Source of the DNA: Asterias rubens
Taxonomy: Eukaryota; Echinodermata; Asteroidea; Forcipulatida; Asteriidae
Direction: 5' to 3'
Length of the DNA: 64,000 bases
Assembly: GCF_902459465.1 (NCBI RefSeq)
Contig: NC_047066.1
Coordinates: forward strand, 10,481,047-10,545,046
Shown here: positions 1-9,660 of the stretch, one piece after another
Layout: each line of letters begins with the position of its first letter
Position numbering within the stretch: the first letter of the stretch is position 1
The notes under the pieces: model-generated
What the model saw: the letters and a program-made list of their open reading frames with translations, nothing else
Told to the model about the DNA's origin: nothing
Databases searched by the model: none
Position numbers and translations under genes: made by a program

Positions 1-202
1 TTCAAGTGAAAGAACCAAGACGGAGATGAAAATCATTCCCTCTGCTACGAAGGAGATTCACCCTCATCCGAAACGATTTGTTTCTTCAGTAAAAGGACAC
101 TTCAATATGAACAGGCTGAAGTGATTTGTTTCATTTGTAAAGTGAAGCGACTGGTGTAACTAGGGGGATTTCACAAAGAGTGTAGACTAGTTTTATCTCG
201 AT

Positions 203-525
203 TAAAGACAGTGGACACTAAAGACCTAGGTGTATATCAACATATGCATAAAATAACAAACCTGTGAAAATTTGAGCTTTGTTGGTCGTCGGAGTTGCGA
301 GATAACCATGAAAGAAAAAAAACACCCTTGTCACACGAAGTGATTTTGAGACCTCAAAGCAAATTCGTGGAAAATTACTTCTTTCTCGAAAACTTCATTA
401 CTTCAGAGGGAGCCGTTTCTCACAATGTTTTATACTATCTACCTCTCCCCATTACTCGTTACCAAGTGAGGTTTTATGCTGATAATTATTTTGAGTAATT
501 ACCAATAGTATCCTCTGCCTTTAAA
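203..525. repeat. MITE-A copy, reverse orientation, 5'-truncated
   Basis: It runs from AAGACAGTGGACACTA to ACCAATAGTATCCTCTGCC, with part of the inner region missing. Shared inner blocks include CGGAGTTGCGAGATAA, ACACCCTTGTCACACGAAGT and GGGAGCCGTTTCTCACAATG. The open frame across it is transposon sequence, not a gene. Confidence 0.8.
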
Positions 526-909
526 GAAGAGTTACTCTCACCTTAACTTAGGATGGGCCTCAAGTCTGTAATAGTTCCTAAAGAGTCACAGGACTGGTAC
601 TAAGCTAGGACTTTTAGGACTATCTTTGTGAAATCGACCCCTGGACAATTTGAAACAAGTGGATTGTTCATTTGAACTGTCATCACGACAACAGTGATCA
701 CATTTGTGATAAATAGCAAGAGAACTCACAGTCATTGTGTGATGAAAAGAATAGGAAACAAAGAGCTGACCACCTTCAGATTTCATCTTCAGAGGTATGC
801 CTCACTTCATCTTGCTGGTTTCCTTTCATGGTATGGTTGATGTAACAGTCTGGAAACATGGATTGGTGTCTAGAACACAAGATGGCACCCTCGGAGTTAA
901 GATGGCTCC

Positions 910-3900
910 TCACTCGTTGTCCTCTTCACTTTCCTCATCTGGAGCACACTGTAGGAAAACAAGAAATAAGATCAAAGACAATTATTACATCTAAAAAAAA
1001 AAGTTCATGTTTGGTTTGTATTACTTAACTAGTTGATATGGGGTTGAATAAAGAAAAATTGACAACATCTTTTGCAGTGAACCAGTGATATTTGTTTACA
1101 AACAACATGGCTGGAATTTGATCTTTGAGATGGGAAGGCCATTTTGGAAGGGCACCAAGGCCAAGATCGGGGTAACAGAGGTCAAGACCAGGGCAACAGA
1201 AGCAATGGCTGGTGTTGCCTCAGTGTAACTCCAGCCCTAAAACAATACAATACATGGGATATTCATTGGTAATCTGTTTCTGCTCAGCAAACTTAGGAGT
1301 TCTGAGTTATTTTGTCTCATTATCAAAAAGCTTTTAGTCTTAGAGAAAGACTCTGCTAGGGTCGAAATGTCAGACTATCAACTATTTTTTTTGCAAATAA
1401 AAAGGTCAATAAAACTTAAATGTATTTAGAGGTGGACATTTTATTTTGTGGTACTGATGGTAACATATCTTATAATACAAACTGATTAGACAGGGTAGTC
1501 CCCAAGGTGTAAAACACAATGTCTAAATACAACTTTGATTTTAAACTAGGAATTTGGGCACCTCAGCAGCCACTCGGCACCAAACAAGTCTTGCACACCA
1601 TACTTAAATCATGCTAGCCTATTTTTGACTAACAAACTTGGCACCAAGTGATCTCAAGACCTGTTCTTTCACGCCTTGAAATAGTCAATATCCTTTACAA
1701 TGCAAATTGAAATAGGTTGCCTGAAATTAGTTGCCTTAAAGTATTGTTTAATGTAAACTGTCTCATGTGAGATAAAAAACACCCCTTACCATCTGAAATA
1801 CCCACTCCCATGCCTGATACTTCACGGAGGCAACAAAGGCGATTGCCTCAATGCCCCCTGGTCATTGCCAATATTATGTCACATCCTGGAGGGGCAGTTA
1901 AGAATGCCTTTGCAGTGCTGAATTTGTATTTGTGCTTTGTTGAGTTTGTTAGGTGCTAGAGTGCCAAAGTTACCAGTTACCATTATAATCCATTAAAGTT
2001 AAGAGAAGCATGTGCAGAAAAGACCCAGTGTTGAACCAACTTGATGTTTCGATCAGTATGCTCCGATTGTCTTCAGGAGAAAGGAGAAAGACTGTTCGAA
2101 ACTTTGAATTGTCACAAACCATGGGAGCTGTACATGTACTCACATAATATTCCACAAAGCAAATTTGTCCGTCTTCATTTCGGATCATGTACTGGAGTGA
2201 GAGAAAGCCTCTGTTATCCGTTCGTATTGACACCTTGGAGGAGGACATCAACGCCTTCACTGTAGGCTTAAGGAGGACCACTTTGTACCTACAAGAAAAT
2301 AAGAAAACAAAATATTATAGAGAACAATGTTTATGAATGCCAAGCCAAATTTTATAGCTCTACAGGAAAAAAGAAGGAAAAAATATTACAGAATAATGTT
2401 TACCAAGTGCCTAGCCAAATTTCATAGCTCTGCTTCTTACGCTGAAAATTATTGCTGAACAATTGTCTGCGGAGCAAAAATGAGCGGGATGCCATTTACA
2501 GACAGTTGAGTGACTAGTGGTTGGCTGATAACTGTATACTGGTAAGCGTATACATGTACTGGTAAGCATATTACTTGCTATGCAGCTCTGCTAAGCAGAT
2601 AATATTGCTGAACAATTGTCTGCTTAGCAAAAATGAGCGGGATGCCATTTACAGGCACTACAAGATAGTGGTTGGCTGGTAACTGTATACTGGTAAGCAT
2701 ATACATGTACTGGTAATATCATAGGCATGTTACTCGGGTGCAAATTTAACATCTATTATATCGTTGCGGTACCCGCTGCCAAAACATAGGATTCGAACTG
2801 CCTCTAGCTGCCGGGCAACCTCGGTAGTCTAGTTGGTAAGACACTGTTCTAGAATTGCAAGGGTCGTGGGTTCCAATCCCACCCGAGTACCATGCCTATG
2901 ATATTTTTTCACAGGACTCGGGAAAGAACTGAGTATACAGTGCTAACACACATCGGTGTATGGGTAAAAAAAAAAAAAATAATAATAATATTCAGGTCTA
3001 TGTAGTTGGGCCCTGGTCTTGGAGATGGAAAAAAAACATGATGTTGATGAATTGTTTGTCTTAGAGTAAAAAGTGGGGGCTATCAAACCAAATCAACTGC
3101 AACCAGGGGCAAGATGCCACTTACTCCTTGGTCTGAAACAGGGCTACCTTACCCTCTTTACAGTCCGTAAGAATGATGGCAGGGGCAGGGCTTGAAATAC
3201 AGGCAGGCTACAGAAGCCAAGGCCTTTGTGCCCCATGTATTTGCCTTGGTGCCCCTTCAAAGGTTTCCCATCGATTTTAAGATTTTCAATAGAAGTGCCC
3301 TTTTAAAATGAAAATGGCCTTGCCCTTTCAAAGATAAAATTCCAGGCCTGCATGGGTATCATCCACTAGGAGCCTGGCTGTAGAGCAGAATTCACTACTG
3401 TCCCAATTTTTCCGACAAACCGGGAAAGATGTTTAAAAATGCGTTATAACCGACTGCAAATTCTTGTCACCTGTTTGTTTGTGTCTTGGAACATTGGAAG
3501 GACTCCACAAGGTCTGAATCTTTTGGGAAGTCGGACTGTGAGAAGAAAAATGAAAATAAAGCCAAGATAAAGTCTTAAACAATGCATCCTTGGATTGGAC
3601 AATAAAAGGACTACTTGAAAGGCTAACATCTTGTCCGAAAAAAAAATCATTTGTACTGAAACACTACTGAAAAACATGCTCAGAATGCTCAGAATTAGAA
3701 TTCACAAACAACAGGAAATTCACTGGGATGTGTTTTGGACAGCTCTATATTCTGAAAACCCCTCATGTACATATGCTAGGGTCAGGGTGAGGATTAGGAA
3801 AATACATGTCCTGACCCAATGAGTGTCGCATTAATTTAAAGTGTTCTTGAGACATTGACGTCATCTTGTCATATTGATGTTGAATGAAAGCAGCGTTTTT

Positions 3901-6900
3901 CCAAGCATTAAAAAATGTTAAAGATGATGTCAGATTTTTGGCCCCAAACATTAAAAAATATTTTTTTTTTGAGTGAATGGTATTTCAAAGAGTATCATTC
4001 GCTCTAACGAAAAAATGGTTCAACTTTTACTTTTGATGGTCAGGAACCATGACAAAAATGTTAAACGTTTCTTATAAAGCACATAAGAATTGGTCACGTG
4101 ATATATTGTCGGGATCCCGACAAAAAATAATTTTGAGCACTTTATTTCACTGCTACTAATAATTGGCGGACTTTTTGAGCAATGGCTCAAATGAAAGCTT
4201 GTAACTTTCTCGACCCCCATCAAAACACCTATTTAATTTTAAATCAAAATTTTTGGGTCAAATCGGCAAAAAATCTGACATAGCATCTTTAACAAGAAAT
4301 GCTGATAGCAAACACATCATTGTAAAAATAAGGTACAAACTCAATTAAAGATGAAGTTGAGCTTACATAAGCGCTACCAGCATGCCCGAATGTTGACAGT
4401 CTAAAATAAGGTTTATCTGGAGACATCAAGATCTCCAAGACTTCGCTGGTCATGTCCAACTCCTGGAATGCATCCTTCAGACAATCCGACTAGAAAAAAA
4501 TAAAATAACAACCAAGTATTACTACTATTAGATGAAATCATTCTCATAGCGCACACCATGAGGGCCCTTAGCTGTGAAGGGAAAATCAACAGTCTTACAA
4601 AGTAAACACTTATGTTTTCACTCAGGTTTTGAATGATGTTCCAGCCTGTTTAACAACCTCTGAAAGACTGTTCCATTTTAAAGCCATAATACACTTTCGG
4701 AACAGAAAAAAAATAAAAGTTCACAGATTTACAAATAACTTACAGGGTTTACAGAAGGTAATGGTAAAAGACTTGTCTTGAAATATTATTCCATGAAATG
4801 CTTTACTTTTTGAGAAAACATTAAAACAATGATCATCGAGAATTATGGATTTATAGTAAACACATGTCATGGCACGGCGAAACGTGCGAAAACAAGGGTG
4901 GGTTTTCCCGTTATTTTCTCCCGACTCCGATGACCGATTGAGCCTAAATTTTCACAGGTTTGTTATTTTTTACATATAAGCTGTGATACACGAAGTGTTG
5001 GCCTTTTGACAATGCTGTTTACCGAAAGTGTATAATGGCTTTAAGGAAGAACAATGCCCACCTTCATGATGATTTTATTAACCACGTTGGAGCTGCAGAA
5101 ATTGAAGTCTAGTGTTTCCTCTGGTTCCATGGTCTTAATACTGCAGTCAGTTACCACACCATTTTCCTCCAATCTGCAAACAAATATTATAAGAGACTGT
5201 ATGCAGTGGAATGCATTTTCGCAGAAAATAATCACACGGTGACATCTGGGCCAATTTCAGAGAGCACCAAAAAATTGCCAAGTACAGAACAATATGGCTT
5301 AGCAAAAACAGGTTAACCAGCCAACATTCCATTTAAGTTTACATAGTTGTGACTGGTGCCCCACTGATTAGCAAATAAATTTGTTAAGCAGTATTTTCTG
5401 CTAAACAGCTTTATGAAAATGTGCGCTGGACTATTCAACTCCAGACTTCAGATATTTAATTTTTTATTATTATTTATTATTGGACCTCATCTATTATTTA
5501 TTTGAAGCAACTTGGTTTCTAACAAAAAGTCCAAGGACAAGGTATCATATGTTTTTACAATTTATACAAATTAAATCAAATACTGACTTACAGTAGAAGT
5601 AGCGGAGTACCATAGCCACCATAGCACATCTTCAGGGCAGGGGTCACGCCTGCCGTCCCACTCCCAAATATTGTCAGGCATTCCTGTTGAGTATGACACA
5701 AATGTATAAAAGTATGAAAGACTGCCGTCCCACTCCCAAATATTGTCAGGCATTCCTGTTGAGTATGACACAAATGTATAAAAGTATGAAAGACTGCCGT
5801 CCCACTCCCAAATATTGTCAGGCATTCCTGTTGAGTATGACACAAATGTATAAAAGTATGAAAGACTATTCCACAGATTTTTGAGGAATGAAACCAAGGG
5901 TGCCTCACAAGTGAACTTAATCACTGAGGCTCGCATGCCTGAGGAAACCTTTAAACCGGGGTTAACCCCAACTCTTCCATGATAAGTGTTCTTGGTACTT
6001 TTACGTGAATCCTAGTACACAGTCTTCGGCTTAATAAGGTCCCATCTTAAGGACAAAGCAATAATGGTAAAATATCTTGCTCGAGAAAACAAGTGTCATG
6101 ACCGGGACTCGAATCCACACTCAGGAACACCAGAGCATGAATCTGGTGCTCTTAACTGTTCGGCCAAGACAAACCACATTTGAAGAAAAGTGCAATGTAA
6201 GTTTTCAAACTAAATGTAAAAACAGGACACTTTGTGGGTCACTAGGTGGCAGCAGACTTACCAGGTAAATCCATTGTTCTTGAAAATGAGCACATGCTCA
6301 GAATGAAGGAAAAATTATATTTCTAAATGCCACCTGGGGTCCTGGGCAACAAAATTGTACAACTTCAGCAAGTCTACTGCTTTCATCCCAGCTACTGGGC
6401 ACATTTTTTAGCACATCCCCGTCTATGTCCCGGCTTCTTCAAGATTCCAAAATCCCAGCCGCTGATTTCACCAAACTTCCTATCTTATGATTAATCTTAG
6501 GACTTTAGGACGAGTTAAGTTTCGCAAACATAGACATTAGGACGCATTGAACCATCCTACGGGGCGCGTTACTCGTCCTAACTCGAGATAGGATTAATCC
6601 TAGCGTTCCGTGAAATTGGCTGCAGGTCCTCCAGGGCCAGGGTTACAACTGGTATGTGCATAAAACCTTTGAGAGACTTATTGGTTTTATTTTCTTACCA
6701 GCAAGATGGTGAGGTTGACCATAAACGTTGCTGACTGCTCCTTGATGACATAGTCCTGGAAGATGCCAGCTTGGATGAAGGCGTTTGCCTGGACGCTCTT
6801 GGAATCTTCAACAGTGACTTTCAGACCATTCTCGCTGGCAAAGACTGTTGCTAGCTGTTTGAAAATGTCAAAAGTAATGATGGTGATTATTTACTGTATT

Positions 6901-7493
6901 ATCAGTGTGTGAATGTTTGGAAGCAGGCTGGGTCAGGCCTGGAATTCATAGGGCAAGGCCACTTTTATTTTGCAAAGGGCACTTCCAATGGATTTTTTTT
7001 AAACTAGTACTTCGACAATTGCCCCATTCATTGCCCTGATTAATTCAATTGCCCCATTCATTGCCGCAGGTCTTTGCCTTGGACCGTGTTCCCATATAAA
7101 TTTACAATTTCCAAGGAGAAGATGCCTTTTTACAAACAAAAATAAGTCTTATTTTTTTTTATATAGTTTTTAATCATCCCTCTTCCCCCTCCCCCCCCCG
7201 ACTCGGGTTAGGCGAGGCATGTTTGACCCTAGTGTAGTTGCGATTACATAACCCTCCGCCGTTGTATGTATGTGATTGTGCTATTTCTTCCTCCATGGGG
7301 ACATGATGGTGTGACTGAGTGTCACAAACCCATCATGAAATCGGGCAGCCCACAAATCGTTGGAAACCGGTCCTACCTCTTTATCCTTGAAGTGTACGGC
7401 TTTGAGAACGTTGGATACATTCCTGGCATTGTCCACCTTGGCCACCAGAATAAATTGCGAATCTTCATCACTTTGTTGTGTTGAAAGAGTCAT
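910..7493 (-). CDS. RAD1: RAD1, checkpoint clamp subunit (9-1-1 complex), 8 exons
   Basis: Coding exons in transcript order: 7377-7493, 6699-6854, 5592-5683, 5062-5173, 4367-4489, 3471-3535, 2144-2288 and 910-948, ending in TGA. Together they make 849 nt, or 282 aa plus stop, the human RAD1 length. All introns are GT-AG and every phase closes. The protein belongs to the PCNA-like clamp family: RAD1 joins RAD9 and HUS1 in a ring loaded at damaged DNA that activates ATR signalling in the nucleus. Strong family segments are DNARNVSNVLKAVHF (about residues 21-35), QANAFIQAGIFQ in exon 2, EPEETLDFNFCSSNV in exon 4, ELDMTSEVLEI in exon 5, and KVSIRTDNRGFLSLQYMIRN in exon 7. The C-terminal acidic tail (CAPDEESEEDNE) is also typical. 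The start is the only in-frame Met aligning with the family N-terminus. Exon 3 has three possible acceptors (separate entry). Assignment is near certain; exact edges were placed by eye. Confidence 0.96.
949..2143. other. RAD1 intron 7, no gene seen
   Basis: This is the last RAD1 intron. I see no gene or clear repeat, only short AT-rich runs and a piece resembling other dispersed sequence near 1120-1210 (AGATGGGAAGGCC; GGGGTAACAGAGGTCAAG). Confidence 0.5.
2808..2992 (+). mobile_element. tRNA-derived SINE
   Basis: The head looks like a tRNA gene, with box A (TAGTCTAGTTGGTAAGACAC) and box B (GGGTTCCAATCCCACCC). It is followed by a body (CAGGACTCGGGAAAGAACTG, TGCTAACACACATCGGTGTA) and an A-rich tail, then AAT triplets. 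The body recurs at 37870-37935, and in reverse at 25684-25806. The head lacks a clean 7-bp acceptor stem, so it is not called as a working tRNA gene. Confidence 0.85.
3918..4292. mobile_element. MITE-D copy 1
   Basis: It lies between TTAAAGATGATGTCAG at the left and CTGACATAGCATCTTTAA at the right, which are inverted copies. The inside holds CACGTGATATATTGTCGGGA and TTGGCGGACTTTTTGAGCAA. A second copy lies in the opposite orientation at 55639-56010. It sits in RAD1 intron 5. Confidence 0.82.
4678..5044. mobile_element. MITE-B copy 1
   Basis: Ends are TTAAAGCCATAATACACTTTCGG and its inverted partner ...CGAAAGTGTATAATGGCTTTAA. The inner part includes CATGGCACGGCGAAACGTGC and GTGGGTTTTCCCGTTATTTT. 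It is in RAD1 intron 4, 18 bp from the end of exon 4. Relatives are at 15883-16263 and 46750-47113. Confidence 0.82.
5653..5868 (-). repeat. 72-bp triplication covering the RAD1 exon 3 acceptor
   Basis: A 72-bp unit is repeated three times almost without change, with the landmark CCGTCCCACTCCC starting at 5653, 5725 and 5797. Read on the minus strand, each unit holds the end of intron 2, an identical acceptor (...catactcaacag) and the first 34 or so bases of exon 3 (GAATGCCTGACAATATTTGG). Possible exon starts are therefore 5827, 5755 and 5683. Only the copy at 5683 runs straight into the rest of exon 3. Because 72 is a multiple of three and the unit has no stop in this frame, use of an upstream acceptor would add 24 or 48 residues without shifting frame. 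The 5683 start gives the normal 282-aa length and is used in the gene model. Confidence 0.93.
6090..6172 (-). mobile_element. tRNA-like SINE head fragment
   Basis: On the minus strand it reads like box A (GAACAGTTAAGAGCACCAG) followed by box B (GGATTCGAGTCCCGG). A related A-box block occurs on the plus strand near 62397-62440. No full tRNA fold is evident. Confidence 0.5.
6456..6625. mobile_element. MITE-K copy 1
   Basis: An inverted-repeat element. The left end (CAGCCGCTGATTTCACCAAA) mirrors the right end (CCGTGAAATTGGCTGCAG), with TAGGACGAGT and ACTCGTCCTA blocks inside. Relatives are at 16586-16733 and, as a half copy, 52673-52757. Confidence 0.7.
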
Positions 7494-7639
7494 TATCGTT
7501 CGCTAAATAGATCAAGTCCAATGATTCTTTCAAATCACGCTCGCTTTTTTATTTATGGGGGTTTCCATTTTGTTTTAACCAAAAAGAAACTGTAGAGGGC
7601 GCTAGTTACAACCAGCCAGAGCTCTGCCCAAATCGTGTG

Positions 7640-8140
7640 CCGGTGTACGTGTGCAATGCGGCATGCAATAATGTCCTCTATGAGCGTTTTCGAATCGAAG
7701 GCTCAGGCTTGAGGCTTCAGGCTTGGGATTTTCAGGCTCCGGCTCAGTGAGGCTCAGGCAATACTATCTGGAGGACATTATTGCAATTGTGTCCGCCCAT
7801 ACACATTTGCATATGCAGTTGTGTCCGCCCCCGTGCAAAACCGTCCTTGCAGTAAATTAAACGCCCTTGACGGCGGTCGACGGAACACGTTCGCTATAAG
7901 TGCATGTCATGAATGACATGAGAACTGTTCGGCCGTTGGGTATTCACTGCAATCATAAAAACGTGAAAATTCATTTTGCGTAGGTTCAGTGCATGCACGC
8001 TCGCTTACATCCCCATGTACAGTCATGTACGTGTCCGCCGGACGGTTTTTGCATAGCCCCGGACACGATTGCATAACATATGCAAAAGTATCCGGAGCGG
8101 GCATTATTGTATGGCGGACACAATTGCATCTGACACCGGC
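7640..8140 (+). mobile_element. fold-back element FB1, uninterrupted copy
   Basis: It is bounded by GCCGGTGTAC at the left and GACACCGGC at the right. Many short mirrored motifs (TGTCCGCC, GGACACAATTGCAT, TTGCATATGC, ATTATTGC) are spread through both arms. The centre has an 8-bp-arm hairpin, CATGTCATGAATGACATG (7903-7920). The second copy (11263-12806) is split by a Tc1-like element. It lies about 150 bp upstream of the RAD1 start and could affect its promoter; that is inference. Confidence 0.82.
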
Positions 8141-8514
8141 AGAGGGAGGCCGGGGTTCGCAGAGAAATAGTGTTTGTTATGATCGGGTCTTCTTAGATGC
8201 AATATTCATGCAAATCTTTCTCAATGTCATGCAGCTGCATACTGATACACGTGGAACCCTTCTGATTATTTTGATACATTGCTTTGTAGTTTAATTGAAG
8301 GGGGAAAAAAGTCCGTAGGCATATTTAAAATACTTTCACTTTATAATACAGAATTATACTAATTATGTACCAAGTAGGCCATAAGGTGCTATTTTTCCCC
8401 CAAAATGCCTTGCACACTTGCACACAGAAAAACATAATAAGATGCAGTCGTCAACAACTCATACAAATATTACTTGAGGGGTAAAAGAACAATTGTATTA
8501 TGCTAGTTTTGTAA

Positions 8515-8950
8515 AACAAAACTAGCATGTGGGAGTGTTTTTGTTCTTTCCCGGGTGTGCTGGGGGTGGTGTGTGTCTTGCCAAATGTGTGTGGTTGATT
8601 TTTGTGTTTTATTCCCCCTTTTTGTTTGAGAATTTTATATATTATTTTTGTAAATAATAGTGTTGTTCTCTATGCTTTTTTGTGTGCGTGTGTGTTTTTT
8701 TCTGGTTTTTGTCTCGCCAAAAAGGTGTGTGTTGCTTTTTGTTTTGTATTCCCTTTTTGCTTGCGTATTTTATAAAAAGAAATTTGTAGATAAATTTGTT
8801 TAATAGATGTTAAATTATATAATGTTGTTGTTCTCTTAATGATGTCCTTTTAACCTTTTAAAAGTATTTTATCATTGTTGCAATTCAGTTTTTGTATGCT
8901 GTGATGGCTATTGTCAATAAACCTTTTATCTATCTATCTATCTATCTAGA
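8515..8950 (+). repeat. low-complexity GT/T-rich block ending in a TCTA microsatellite
   Basis: The GT- and T-rich stretch contains two diverged copies of a TGTTTTTTTCTGG / CTTGCC...GTGTG block. It ends with TTGTCAATAAACC followed by about six TCTA units (8929-8950). An AATAAA-like signal plus microsatellite tail suits the 3' end of an old retroelement, but I see no coding remnant. Confidence 0.5.
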
Positions 8951-9150
8951 TCGATGGGAGGGTACACAGTGGTTAACTCCCAATAGAGATTCCCATAAAC
9001 GGCGACAAATTCCCAAATGCTTAACTGCCAAGAACTACCCTTCCCCCCACACCAAGTTTAGTTGTCCATTGTTAATTGGAGTGGTTTCACGAGGCAGGTT
9101 TTCTTTTTTTTGGCATTCTGAATTATTATTTTATACCATGGAATTCCAAA

Positions 9151-9660
9151 GGACGCTTAGGGTACAATGTTTATCCCGATTAGGACAGTAGGTGTCATCA
9201 GTCATCACCGTGTACCTGTTGCTATCACATCGACCAAGTCCTCTGACGAAATCGGGGTAGTTTGTGTTCTTCAATTCACATGTATTATATACTGGATTGG
9301 TCAGGAAATAAAAAAATTTAGTCTGAAAAATACTGAAAGTGTAAATTTTTAGGACCACTTATGGGGTACAGTGTGATATATAGTTTAGGTATCATCAGTT
9401 ACCGGGCAAATCCTCCGACGTAATCGGGGTAGTTTGTGTTCTTCAATTCACAGGTATTATATACTGGATTGGTCAGGAAATAACCATTAGTCTGTATACT
9501 GCTAAAAATGTAAACTATTAGGACGACTAAGGGTACAATGTTAGGTATATAGTTTGGGTATCACCAGTTACCGGGCGCCCGTTGCTATCACATCAGCAAG
9601 ACAATCCAAGAGCGACTCGTCACCAGCCAAGTCCTCTGAGGTAATCGGGAACATCAGTTG
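9151..9660. repeat. degenerate tandem copies of the CARF-like gene 3' end
   Basis: Three diverged units start at GGACGCTTAGGGTACAATG (9151), GGACCACTTATGGGGTACAG (9351) and GGACGACTAAGGGTACAATG (9521). The third merges into the last exon. Units share TTGCTATCACATC, AAGTCCTCTGACGAAATCGG and TTCAATTCACATGTATTATA. The in-gene version of the first two encodes the C-terminus around the stop at 9568, so pieces of coding sequence are repeated downstream of the stop. Confidence 0.75.

Noticed and set aside
2808-2890. Working tRNA gene
   Set aside because: Boxes A and B are present, but the acceptor stem does not pair cleanly and the SINE body and A-tail follow, so it is a SINE head.
5687-5884. Plus-strand repeat frame with MTQMYKSMKDC units
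   Set aside because: Antisense shadow of the RAD1 72-bp triplication.
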